64,000 nt of DNA from Rheinheimera soli (GTDB lineage: Bacteria; Pseudomonadota; Gammaproteobacteria; Enterobacterales; Alteromonadaceae), in assembly GCF_021290985.1 (NCBI RefSeq), contig NZ_JAJOYU010000005.1:62001-126000 (forward strand), written 5' to 3'. Of this stretch, positions 36,225 to 43,427 are shown piece after piece. The translations under genes were made by a program, and so were the position numbers. Under the pieces are notes generated by a model. The model saw only the letters and a list, made by a program, of their open reading frames with translations, had not been told where the DNA came from and ran no database searches. How positions within the stretch are numbered: the first letter of the stretch is position 1; the number at the start of each line of letters is the position of its first letter.

Positions 36225-37505
36225 ATGAAATTCCAATTGACCCTCGTTGCCAGCGCGTTACTGATCGCTGGAACAGCCCAGAGTGCCACCCTGATCCACG
36301 CCGGCAAACTGATCACAGCAGACACTGATAAAGTATTGACACAACAGACAGTCATCATTGAAAACGACAAAATTATCGCCGTGGAGTCAGGTTATAAAAC
36401 CCCGGCAGCCGATGATCAGGTCATAGATTTGAAAAGTCATACGCTGATGCCTGGCTTAATGGATATGCATACTCATTTTTCCACTCAGATGAACCCCGGT
36501 ACTTATACTGAAGCTTTTTTGTTGAATGAAGCTGATGTTGCCTTACGTGGTGCTACTTATGCCGAAAAGACTTTATTGTCAGGCTTTACTACAGTGAGAG
36601 AGCTGGGGACCAGTCATCACACCAGCACAGCTCTGCGTAAAGCTATCACAGCGGGCTATGTCATAGGCCCTCGTATTTATACCGCGGGTAAATCTATTGC
36701 CACTACAGGGGGGCATGCAGATCCAAGCAACGGCATAGCTTATGAGCTGATGGGCGATCCAGGTCCAAAAGACGGCGTGGTGAATGGCCCGGATGAAGCA
36801 CGTAAAGCGGTGCGTCAGCGCTACAAAGAAGGTGCAGATCTGATCAAAATCACTGCTACAGGTGGCGTACTGAGTGTGGCAAAAAGTGGCTCGAATCCAC
36901 AGTTTAACAGAGAAGAGCTGAAAGCTATTGTCGAGACAGCCAAAGATTATGGCATGACAGTGGCAGTGCATGCGCATGGTAAAGAAGGCATGGACAGAGC
37001 CATCGAAGCCGGTGTGGACTCGATAGAACACGGTACTTTAATGGATAAAGCCACCATGAAACTGATGAAAAAACATGGCACTTATTATGTGCCAACCATC
37101 AGTGCAGGTAAGTGGGCCGCAGAAAAGGCTGCGATTCCGGGCTTTTTCCCAGAGCTGGTTCGGCCAAAAGCTGCAGCTATAGGTCCAAAAATCCAGCAAA
37201 CCTTTGCTACAGCTTACAAAGAAGGGGTTAAAATTGCCTTTGGTACTGATGCCGGAGTGGGAGCTCATGGTGATAATTGGCGTGAATTTGTCTTTATGAC
37301 AGAGGCTGGTATGCCTGCTTTGGAAGCTATTCAGTCGGCTACTATTACAGCGGCTCGTCTGTTAAAGGTGGACCAGGAGCTGGGTTCTGTCACTGTAGGT
37401 AAAATTGCTGATTTAGTGGCTGTACCAGGTGACCCGCTGCAGGATATTCAACTGATGGGGAAAGTCAGTTTTGTGATGAAAGCAGGTGTGGTCTACAAGC
37501 AATAG
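36225..37505 (+). CDS. Secreted amidohydrolase, imidazolonepropionase/prolidase-like (paralogue 1)
   Basis: 426 residues, signal peptide ending near [12 protein letters not shown]. Metal ligands of the amidohydrolase superfamily: MDMHTHFS (HxH), [13 protein letters not shown] (lysine of the bridging site), [10 protein letters not shown] (His), SIEHGTLMD (His) and [11 protein letters not shown] (Asp). This is the Xaa-Pro dipeptidase-like, exported branch. ACAGGAGAG before the ATG supports the start. A paralogue lies at 52368-53645. Likely substrates are dipeptides or similar amides. Confidence 0.88.
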   Translation: MKFQLTLVASALLIAGTAQSATLIHAGKLITADTDKVLTQQTVIIENDKIIAVESGYKTPAADDQVIDLKSHTLMPGLMDMHTHFSTQMNPGTYTEAFLLNEADVALRGATYAEKTLLSGFTTVRELGTSHHTSTALRKAITAGYVIGPRIYTAGKSIATTGGHADPSNGIAYELMGDPGPKDGVVNGPDEARKAVRQRYKEGADLIKITATGGVLSVAKSGSNPQFNREELKAIVETAKDYGMTVAVHAHGKEGMDRAIEAGVDSIEHGTLMDKATMKLMKKHGTYYVPTISAGKWAAEKAAIPGFFPELVRPKAAAIGPKIQQTFATAYKEGVKIAFGTDAGVGAHGDNWREFVFMTEAGMPALEAIQSATITAARLLKVDQELGSVTVGKIADLVAVPGDPLQDIQLMGKVSFVMKAGVVYKQ

Positions 37506-37523
37506 CCATTGATTTAAAACAGT

Positions 37524-37546
37524 AAGGCAGCCAGGGGCTGCCTTTT
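37524..37546. terminator. Bidirectional-looking rho-independent terminator
   Basis: AAGGCAGCC (37524-37532), loop AGG, GGCTGCCTT (37536-37544), then TT. It lies between the convergent amidohydrolase and DUF2489 genes, and has A and T runs suiting both directions. Confidence 0.85.
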
Positions 37547-37552
37547 CTCGTT

Positions 37553-38011
37553 TTATTTTTGGTTCTGGAAAAACGCCAGTAGTTTATGCACGTCAGCCAG
37601 TATATCGGCTTTTAAGTCAATTTCAGCCTGTTCACGAATATGATCCAGATGCCGGATTTCTTTTTTATCACGCTCTTTGCGAGCCTGATGGGTCGGCATG
37701 TCTTTGACTACATCATACATTTTAAACAAACCAGGGTAGGTTTGAACCGCGTCAGGCTTTTCAGGCAGTTGCAGATGGTCCAACAACACCCAAAGGCGCA
37801 ACGCACCTTCGGACAGCTCGCACTGTTCTTCCCGCATGGCTTTGGCGATTAACACTATACTTTCAGTGAGGTTGGCATTTTTTGCCTCAACCACTTGTTG
37901 CTGTTTCAACTGTTGTTGTTTGATCAACCACAACAAGCGGCCAAGATAAAAACTAAGACCACCAAGAATCAAAACAGCCGCTAAAGTGGCCAGTATCCAG
38001 CTTAAGGTCAA
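37553..38011 (-). CDS. DUF2489 family membrane-anchored protein
   Basis: 152 residues. One N-terminal membrane helix (WILATLAAVLILGGLSFYLG), a Q/K-rich coiled stretch, then the DUF2489 domain: ESIVLIAKAMREEQCELSEGALRLWVLLDHL and YPGLFKMYDVVKDMPTHQARKER. It lies 10 bases downstream of yihI, as in other gammaproteobacteria, and is probably co-transcribed. Function unknown. Confidence 0.8.
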   Translation of the reverse strand: MTLSWILATLAAVLILGGLSFYLGRLLWLIKQQQLKQQQVVEAKNANLTESIVLIAKAMREEQCELSEGALRLWVLLDHLQLPEKPDAVQTYPGLFKMYDVVKDMPTHQARKERDKKEIRHLDHIREQAEIDLKADILADVHKLLAFFQNQK

Positions 38012-38021
38012 ACCATATCCC

Positions 38022-38570
38022 CTATTCGCCTAAAAACTCTTTACGCCAGTCAGTACGTTCTAACTTGGCTAATGGATCCAAATCTTCCTCGTCATCCTGA
38101 TCAAGGCCTAACAGAGCAACCAGCTCTGCATGACGTGCCGTTTTGGCATTAAAGTACTTAGCGTCTTTACCTGTCAGTATTTCGCCTTTATCCACTTGAT
38201 CCAGCAATTCCAGCAGCTTCTCATCATTCTCGAGCAATGCTAATTCCTGCTCTGGAGGCATTTCCGGCTCTTTGGCTTTGCTCAGCTGAACCACAGGCTT
38301 GAACTGCTTCGGCTGAGCCATCAGCTTTTGTTCTGCTTCTGTTACTACTAAAGCAATAGGCTTTTTGCTGCCGTGGCGTGGATCTTTAGAGCTTTTGCCT
38401 GATTGTTTTTGCTTGTCTTCTGCTGAAGGAGAATGGCGACTACCGGATTTTAAGCCTGCACCTTTCTTTTTGGTTTCAGGCGCGCGTGTGCGATCCTGAC
38501 GGGCTTCTTCAGCCGGTCTGTGCCTGGTACCAAGTGGGCCTGAGGTGCGTGTTTTTTTAATCCGGGTCAT
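38022..38570 (-). CDS. yihI: Der GTPase-activating protein YihI
   Basis: 182 residues. A long basic, disordered N-terminus (RIKKTRTSG, RHRPAEEARQDRTRAPETKK, SKDPRHGSKKPIAL) leads to an acidic C-terminal helical part (PEQELALLENDEKLLELLDQ, GLDQDDEEDLDPL). This matches YihI, which speeds GTP hydrolysis by the ribosome-assembly GTPase Der. Upstream of the DUF2489 gene. Confidence 0.87.
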   Translation of the reverse strand: MTRIKKTRTSGPLGTRHRPAEEARQDRTRAPETKKKGAGLKSGSRHSPSAEDKQKQSGKSSKDPRHGSKKPIALVVTEAEQKLMAQPKQFKPVVQLSKAKEPEMPPEQELALLENDEKLLELLDQVDKGEILTGKDAKYFNAKTARHAELVALLGLDQDDEEDLDPLAKLERTDWRKEFLGE

Positions 38571-38623
38571 ATTTGTTACCTACAAAAAAGGGCGCGTATT
38601 TTAACCAGTTTATCTTAGAAAAC

Positions 38624-39271
38624 CTAGGTATTTCGTTTTTTAAATATCACCACATCATCGGCCGGAAAATGTAGTGCAAAATTATCCCGGTTCGCCAAAA
38701 ACTCAAAAGTACGCTGGTGGAAAAAACTGATATGGGTTGGATCGTTTTTATAATGCCAGTTGTTAAAGCTGCTCTGCTCTGTATAGCGTTTGGTCATCAA
38801 AGCCAGCACACCTTCGGGCAAGAGTAAATCCAGCCATAAGGACCATTCTTTCGCTGGGTTGATAAAATGTTCTATGGCTTCAGTACAACTGACAAAATGG
38901 TATTTTTGCTGCAGAGCATGAGGCTCCGGCGCATAAAATGGATCCCAAACCTGCATTTGTTTACCCGCTTCGCTGAGCATTTGTGCCAATAAGGGCCCAG
39001 GGCCACAGCCAAAATCCAATCCGGTATGTTGCTCAGGTTTAAGACTATTGATCAGAGGCAAAGATAAACGGGATAAAAACTGACGGTAGCCTGGATCATC
39101 CAATTGGTTTTGGTGTAAATCGTATTGGGCTTTTTCCTGTTCGGCAGTCAGCAAGGTGGAACGGTCAGCAAATACCAGAAAACACTGCTGACATTGAAAG
39201 TAAGCACGTCTTTTATCGCTGCAAAAAGGCTGTATTTCTGATGCTGAACAAAGTGGGCACGCTGAATTCAT
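38624..39271 (-). CDS. Class I SAM-dependent methyltransferase with zinc ribbon
   Basis: 215 residues. An N-terminal zinc-ribbon CPLC ... CQQC precedes a Rossmann methyltransferase: motif I HTGLDFGCGPGPLLAQML, then VSCTEAIEHFINPAKEW and LLPEGVLALMTKRY. Related proteins are annotated as 2-polyprenyl-type or generic methyltransferases; the target is not known. Its start lies 14 bases after the terminator of the RNA locus upstream, so it probably has a very short leader or is read through. Confidence 0.8.
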   Translation of the reverse strand: MNSACPLCSASEIQPFCSDKRRAYFQCQQCFLVFADRSTLLTAEQEKAQYDLHQNQLDDPGYRQFLSRLSLPLINSLKPEQHTGLDFGCGPGPLLAQMLSEAGKQMQVWDPFYAPEPHALQQKYHFVSCTEAIEHFINPAKEWSLWLDLLLPEGVLALMTKRYTEQSSFNNWHYKNDPTHISFFHQRTFEFLANRDNFALHFPADDVVIFKKRNT

Positions 39272-39284
39272 GGTAAGGATAAAT

Positions 39285-39655
39285 AAAAAGGGCGGTGTAA
39301 GATGTTACCGCCCTCTATATAAGGTGTCTAGCGCGACACATAATCTGCTTGAAGTCGTCCTGACGGGAGTTCAACACCCTGTCTGCACAAATTCCCTATA
39401 TTTTTACGCAAATTCCCTATGAGAATAATTATTCGCGATCATCCTGATACTTAGTGGTCCGTCCTTGCGCTGTGTAAAATACACACTGTCATCATGGTGA
39501 TGCTGTAAAAAACGTACTGATGCACTGCTGCTTTCCGTGCCTGCTTTCCGTGTTTTTAATCGTTACTAAATGTAACGGACTTCAATCTACTCCAATTTTT
39601 CAGAATGGCAATACAGCCGTATAAAAAAACTACAAAAAAAATGAACTTTTTTGTA
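39285..39655 (-). ncRNA. CsrB/RsmX-like regulatory RNA (CsrA-sequestering)
   Basis: No protein is encoded in the ~510 bases between the cytochrome c4 terminator and the methyltransferase. On the minus strand there is a clear terminator, AGGGCGGT / ACCGCCCT (39289-39314) followed by TTTTT. Upstream of it are nine GGA motifs, several in short hairpins of the kind CsrA binds: ATCAGGATGAT (39448-39438, GGA in the loop), CGTCAGGACG (39365-39356), GGACGGACC (39464-39456), plus ATAGGGAATTTG twice (39420-39409, 39399-39388) and CACGGAAAGCAG twice (39552-39541, 39539-39528). A perfect GacA-type site sits upstream. The 5' end is uncertain; with the TAATAT at 39667-39662 as -10 the RNA would be about 370 bases, the CsrB size. 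A shorter RNA starting nearer 39560 is possible. Confidence 0.75.
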
Positions 39656-39707
39656 ATGTACATATTAATCAATAAGTTAAGCGCTGCTTTATGCTGTTGC
39701 AGCACTT

Positions 39708-39725
39708 TGTAAGCGATGTCTTACA
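39708..39725. promoter_or_regulatory. GacA/UvrY upstream activating site
   Basis: TGTAAGCGATGTCTTACA is a perfect match to the symmetrical consensus TGTAAG-N6-CTTACA bound by GacA/UvrY upstream of rsm/csr RNA genes. It lies about 55 bases before the proposed start of the Csr-like RNA. Confidence 0.8.
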
Positions 39726-39729
39726 GCGA

Positions 39730-39747
39730 TGTGAGATATATCTCACA
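39730..39747. promoter_or_regulatory. Perfect 18-base palindrome beside the GacA-type site
   Basis: TGTGAGATATATCTCACA is completely self-complementary and lies four bases from the GacA-type site on the side away from the RNA. It has CRP-like half-sites but eight rather than six bases between TGTGA and TCACA. It is probably an operator for a second regulator. Confidence 0.5.
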
Positions 39748-39826
39748 AAAAATTTGATGACTTCAATTTTTAACAATGCCCGGCGTTGACTTGAGAGGGG
39801 AGCGCCATGGAAGGTAGCGAATAAAA

Positions 39827-39854
39827 CAAAAAACCAGGCATAAAGCCTGGTTTT
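39827..39854 (-). terminator. Rho-independent terminator of the cytochrome c4 gene
   Basis: AAAACCAGGC (39830-39839) and GCCTGGTTTT (39845-39854) with loop ATAAA; on the minus strand the stem is followed by a run of T. It ends 22 bases beyond the cytochrome c4 stop. Confidence 0.88.
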
Positions 39855-39875
39855 CCTGCAGAGAAAAAAGAGCTG

Positions 39876-40502
39876 TTAGTGTAAACCACCCACATATTTA
39901 GACAGCACTTCAATATCTTCGTCAGTCAGCTTTTTCGCGATGTCGCGCATCATGCCGTTCATATCATTGGCACGTGCACCACTGCGGAAGGCTTCCAATT
40001 GAGCTTTGGTATAAGCTGCGTGCTGGAACGAAATTTTTGGGAAACCTGCTAAGCTGTGACCTACGCCACGTGGACCATGACAAGCGATACAGGCGGCTAT
40101 ACCACGTTCCATATCGCCACCACGAAACAATTTTTCGCCTTTAGCAATCACATCTTCAGGTGTGCTGCCTTCTTTCATGGTCTGGCTTGCATAAAAAGCC
40201 GCCAAATCTTTCATATCCTGTTCAGATAAAGCAGCGACCATTGGTGCCATCAGGGCGTTGTAACGACCTTCTTTACCACCGGTTTTGCCACCTAATTGAA
40301 ACTCTTTTAACTGCTTAAATAAATAACCAGCATGTTGACCAGCAATTTTTGGATATAAGTCGGTAGGGCTATTCCCGTCCATGCCGTGGCAGGCAGCACA
40401 AGTAGCGGATTTAGCTTTACCTGCTTCAGCATCCCCATCGAATGCATAAGCTGTACTGATTAACCCTAAAAAGAGCGTGAGTGGAAGTGCGAATTTTTTC
40501 AT
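39876..40502 (-). CDS. Dihaem cytochrome c4
   Basis: 208 residues from ATG 40502. Signal peptide ALPLTLFLGLISTAYA. Two haem sites CAACHG and CIACHG lie in two similar halves, with methionine ligands expected in the MAPMVAAL and MMRDIAKKL segments. Length and two-domain plan fit periplasmic cytochrome c4, which passes electrons to terminal oxidases. Its place next to engB is conserved in gammaproteobacteria. Confidence 0.92.
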   Translation of the reverse strand: MKKFALPLTLFLGLISTAYAFDGDAEAGKAKSATCAACHGMDGNSPTDLYPKIAGQHAGYLFKQLKEFQLGGKTGGKEGRYNALMAPMVAALSEQDMKDLAAFYASQTMKEGSTPEDVIAKGEKLFRGGDMERGIAACIACHGPRGVGHSLAGFPKISFQHAAYTKAQLEAFRSGARANDMNGMMRDIAKKLTDEDIEVLSKYVGGLH

Positions 40503-40682
40503 TTTTTTCCGTCTCTGTCCGCGTTGAACCGCCAGAAATCTGGCAACCAAGTTGAATAACCCTATATTTTATGTCTATTTTACACGAATCTTGCACAGAT
40601 AGAATCCCATAAATCACAGTAAAGCTTCTGTGGATCTTCAGGATCCGTTACACTATAGCCAAATTTACAGCCGGAGCTGACA

Positions 40683-41297
40683 GTGTACAAAGCGATCATC
40701 AATTATCAGAAAGCAACTTTTCTGACCAGTGCCCCTGATATTAAGGCTCTGCCCGCAGATACAGGTATCGAAGTTGCCTTTGCTGGTCGTTCTAACGCCG
40801 GCAAGTCTAGTGCATTAAATACGCTGACACGGCAAAATGGTTTAGCACGTACCAGTAAAACACCTGGCCGTACTCAGTTAATTAATACGTTTTCTTTAGC
40901 TGAGAATCAACGCCTGATCGATTTACCTGGTTATGGCTTTGCCAAAGTGCCTTTAGCGGTCAAAGAAAAATGGCAAAAAGCCCTGAGCGAATATCTGATG
41001 AAACGCGAAAGCCTAAAAGGCATAGTGATTCTAATGGATATCCGCCATCCGTTAAAAGATTTGGATCAGGATTTAATTCATTGGGCAGTGCAAAGTAATC
41101 TGCAGGTTTTATTGCTGTTGACTAAAGCTGATAAGTTAAGCCCTGGCCCGCGCAAAAAAGTATTGATGGAAGTCACAGAAGCTTCTATGGCGTTTATGGG
41201 TGATGTGACAGTACAAGTTTTCAGTTCACTGACTAAATTGGGTTTGTCTGAGTTAGAACAAAAACTGGACCAATGGTACAGCGCAGAACAAGAATAA
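40683..41297 (+). CDS. engB: Ribosome-assembly GTPase EngB (YihA/YsxC)
   Basis: 204 residues from GTG 40683 with GGAG about eight bases upstream. G1 [12 protein letters not shown] at about 36-47, G2/switch region [11 protein letters not shown]3 [11 protein letters not shown]4 [10 protein letters not shown]5 VFSSL. EngB is needed for large-subunit ribosome assembly. Its terminator downstream has been split by an IS element. Confidence 0.95.
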   Translation: MYKAIINYQKATFLTSAPDIKALPADTGIEVAFAGRSNAGKSSALNTLTRQNGLARTSKTPGRTQLINTFSLAENQRLIDLPGYGFAKVPLAVKEKWQKALSEYLMKRESLKGIVILMDIRHPLKDLDQDLIHWAVQSNLQVLLLLTKADKLSPGPRKKVLMEVTEASMAFMGDVTVQVFSSLTKLGLSELEQKLDQWYSAEQE

Positions 41298-41365
41298 GTT
41301 TTTGTATAGTCTTTAAATTCTGAAAAGCAGAGCATTGAAGTGACCCCATAAAGTTGGACTCATTT

Positions 41366-42208
41366 TTAAGCGGCTATCAAGGCCTGATTTCGATACTCAA
41401 TCGGACTCAGGCCTTTTAATTTCAACTTTATCCGTTTGTGGTTGTAATAGTCGATGTACTCTTTGATGGTCTCAATGAGTTCATCTGCATTTTTAAACAC
41501 TTCGTTGTGGTACATCTCTGTTTTTAATAGGCCAAAGAAGTTTTCAGCCATGGCGTTATCTAAGCAGTTTCCTTTCCTCGACATGCTTTGCTTTAAACCT
41601 TTCTCTTTCAGCTGCTGCTGATACTTCCTGTTTTGATACTGCCAGCCTTGGTCAGAGTGAACAATCGGAGTTTCATGTCGCCCAAGTTTAGCCGTCGCCT
41701 TTTTGAGCATGTCGGTGACCAATGATAATCTGACCGACGTACCGACTTCGTAGCTCACGACTTCCTGATTAAAGAGGTCTATCACAGGAGATAGGTAAAC
41801 TTTCTGCTCACCCACTTTGAACTCTGTCACATCGGTGACCCACTTTTGGTTTGGCTTGTCTGCAGTGAATTTTCTTTGGACTAAATCGGGGGCTATCCTG
41901 CCCACATCACCTTTATATGATGTGTACCGCTTGGGCCTTACCTTTGATTTTAAGCCAAGCTCACTCATCAGTCGTTGAACGCGTTTATGGTTAATGCTCA
42001 TCCCCGATAACCGCAACGACATGGTTATCCTGCGGTAGCCATAACGCCCTTTATGCTCGTGATAGAGCTGTGCTATTTGCGACTGTAGTGCCTCATCAGA
42101 GGCCGTCAGCCTTAACACCTTACAATGGTAGTAGTAGACACTTTTTGCTAATCCAGTCGCTTTGAGTCGATGCTGTAAGTTAAATATCGCCTTGAGCTCA
42201 TTGACCAC
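41366..42208 (-). CDS. IS3-family transposase OrfB (DDE integrase core)
   Basis: 280 residues. HTH_21-like YYYHCKVLRL and HKGRYGYRRITMSLRLSGM, then an rve integrase core: KWVTDVTEFKVGEQKVYLSPVID with the first Asp, IVHSDQGWQYQ with the second Asp, and NCLDNAMAENFFGLLKTE with the Glu (DDE triad intact). It begins at a GTG that shares one base with the orfA stop (TAGTG), but in IS3 elements it acts mainly as part of the OrfAB fusion. Confidence 0.92.
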   Translation of the reverse strand: MVNELKAIFNLQHRLKATGLAKSVYYYHCKVLRLTASDEALQSQIAQLYHEHKGRYGYRRITMSLRLSGMSINHKRVQRLMSELGLKSKVRPKRYTSYKGDVGRIAPDLVQRKFTADKPNQKWVTDVTEFKVGEQKVYLSPVIDLFNQEVVSYEVGTSVRLSLVTDMLKKATAKLGRHETPIVHSDQGWQYQNRKYQQQLKEKGLKQSMSRKGNCLDNAMAENFFGLLKTEMYHNEVFKNADELIETIKEYIDYYNHKRIKLKLKGLSPIEYRNQALIAA

Positions 42209-42738
42209 TAGGGCCTTTTCTTTGCTTTGTTCTTTTTTGCCTGAGCCAAGGCTTCTAACTTTTTTAAAACAGCATTCTCTGCTCGTAAGTAATCCAACTC
42301 TTCTCTCAATTCTTGTTCTGTCATCTGCGATGACGGTTTGGGTTCAGAAGAGTGGTGGTTCATACAAGGTCTGCCTTTGTTCTTTGGGGTAAGTCTGGAT
42401 AGACCCTCGCAAGAATAAAGCTTTAGCCACTGAAATAATATACCTGGAGTCGATAAGTCAAAGTAGGCGCTGGTAAACCCAAGCGACCACTTATTCTCAC
42501 GCATCGCGGTGATGACCTGAAGTTTGAAATCAGAGGTATAAGGATAGTCTTTGTGGAGAAAACTATCTGAGCCATGAAGTTGATAAACGGATGACCAGTA
42601 GCGGATTTGCCCGCCTGATATATCGAATCTGCGACTGAGTTCACGTGAACTTTCGTACTGAGCACATTTTGCTAATTCAAGCTTAAATGCTCTTGGATGT
42701 TTGGACATAAAAAGACCCCCAGTAATTGGAATGTCCAA
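42208..42738 (-). CDS. IS3-family transposase OrfA with -1 frameshift signal
   Basis: The open frame is 176 residues; MSKHPRAFKLELAKC near the start (about 42708) is probably the true N-terminus. HTH segments FKLELAKCAQYESSRELSRR and SDFKLQVITAMRENKWSLG bind the IS ends; a leucine-zipper-like region LREELDYLRAENAVLKKLEA follows. Near the end the mRNA has A-AAA-AAG in frame (codons GCA AAA AAG), the classic IS150-type slippery heptamer, giving the OrfAB transposase by -1 shifting. Confidence 0.9.
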   Translation of the reverse strand: MDIPITGGLFMSKHPRAFKLELAKCAQYESSRELSRRFDISGGQIRYWSSVYQLHGSDSFLHKDYPYTSDFKLQVITAMRENKWSLGFTSAYFDLSTPGILFQWLKLYSCEGLSRLTPKNKGRPCMNHHSSEPKPSSQMTEQELREELDYLRAENAVLKKLEALAQAKKNKAKKRP

Positions 42739-42841
42739 CTATTGGGGGTCACTTCACATCGGCTCTGCTTTTTTTGGGCTGTTAATCAGGACAGCAAACT
42801 TGAGTCTCCTAAAACAGCCAGTTCAGTTGTTCATCAGCCAG

Positions 42842-42943
42842 AAAAAAGAAAACCGGCCCTTTTTGAGGAGGCCGGTCATAGCAAACGGGGAGAAGCTATT
42901 CAATAATTTCAAATCAACAGGGTGTCTTGGATTAACAAGACAC
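42842..42943 (-). ncRNA. Candidate small RNA next to Spot 42
   Basis: On the minus strand a good -10 TATAAT lies at 42953-42948 with a weak -35 TTCAAA at 42975-42970. Just downstream a perfect 8-base hairpin GTGTCTTG TTAATC CAAGACAC (42943-42922) would form the 5' end. About 40 unpaired bases follow, then a terminator hairpin ACCGGCC / GGCCGGT (42876-42852) with two T-runs. The whole is about 100 bases and contains no open frame. I do not recognise it as a known RNA family. Confidence 0.55.
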
Positions 42944-43026
42944 CGCCATTATACATAGAATTATGAATGTTTGAAGTATTTGCTCTAAAAAATCTAGTTT
43001 TATTTCAGTTTTTCTGATCAACAGAC

Positions 43027-43145
43027 AAAAAAAACGCCCCACTGCAAGCAGTGGGGCGGCTAAATAAGCCTTTCTTTCTGGCCACTAAATAAGCGGTTAA
43101 GCTCATTAGTGCTGAAAGATAGAACATCTTACCTCTGTACCCTAC
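43027..43145 (-). ncRNA. spf: Spot 42 RNA
   Basis: The 5' part, starting GTAGGGTACAGAGGTAAG and continuing through ATGTTCTATCTTTCAG, is the same as that of E. coli Spot 42. The 3' end also matches: TTTAGCCGCCCCACTGC, a hairpin, then GCAGTGGGGCG and eight T. The middle is diverged. Length about 119 bases against 109 in E. coli. Its place between engB and polA is the conserved one. In enterics it is repressed by CRP-cAMP and, with Hfq, represses genes for secondary carbon sources. Confidence 0.95.
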
Positions 43146-43152
43146 GAATTTG

Positions 43153-43180
43153 ATTCTACAAGTGTTGATTAAAAATGCAA
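43153..43180 (-). promoter_or_regulatory. spf: Promoter of Spot 42
   Basis: On the minus strand, TTGCAT (43180-43175), 16-base spacer, TAGAAT (43158-43153), then seven bases to the +1 G at 43145. I see no clear CRP site upstream. Confidence 0.7.
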
Positions 43181-43317
43181 GCAGAGAGCTGTAATTAAAC
43201 TACAAATATTTAGTTAAACTGTCATTATTCTGAAAAAATGTAGCTTTATTACCAATGCAAGTTGCGGGTTTTGTCGGTTAATTCTACAATTCAGCGATAA
43301 AATAGCTGCTCATATAT

Positions 43318-43342
43318 AAAAAAGCCCCAAACAAGTTGGGGC
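43318..43342 (-). terminator. Rho-independent terminator of polA
   Basis: GCCCCAA (43324-43330), loop ACAAG, TTGGGGC (43336-43342); on the minus strand the stem is followed by six T (43323-43318). It lies about 85 bases after the polA stop. Confidence 0.9.
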
Positions 43343-43427
43343 GAAAAATCAAACTACCAGGAATGGGCATATACACACTTGGTAAGACTGGGTGTTTTTT
43401 ACAAAGTTCAGCCTTATTGCATTTTTT

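Larger units (their letters stand above)
41336..42756 (-). mobile_element. Complete IS3-family (IS150-like) insertion sequence, 1421 bp
   Basis: Imperfect terminal inverted repeats start TGAAGTGACCCC at both ends (left 41336 on, right 42756 back); the inner parts AGTTGGAC also match. Ends are 5'-TG...CA-3' as in IS3 elements. A 3-base target duplication CAT flanks it (41333-41335, 42757-42759). It holds two overlapping genes, orfA and orfB, read on the minus strand with a -1 frameshift signal. All parts look intact, so the insertion may be recent and active. Confidence 0.93.
41323..42775 (+). terminator. engB: engB terminator split by the IS element
   Basis: The left arm AAAAGCAGAGC (41323-41333) lies before the IS and the right arm GCTCTGC plus seven T (42762-42775) after it. 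Removing the IS with one copy of the CAT target duplication restores an 11-base perfect stem, loop ATCG and a T-run: a strong terminator 26 bases after the engB stop. In the present sequence the two arms are 1.4 kb apart, so engB transcripts should run into the IS, antisense to its genes. Confidence 0.85.

Noticed and set aside
39418-39437. Fur-box-like TGAGAATAATTATTC
   Set aside because: It fits a Fur site in 11 of 14 positions, but no iron gene is near and it lies inside the proposed Csr-like RNA, where the symmetry is better explained as RNA structure.
39730-39747. CRP site
   Set aside because: The half-sites are eight bases apart rather than six, so it is recorded only as a palindrome.
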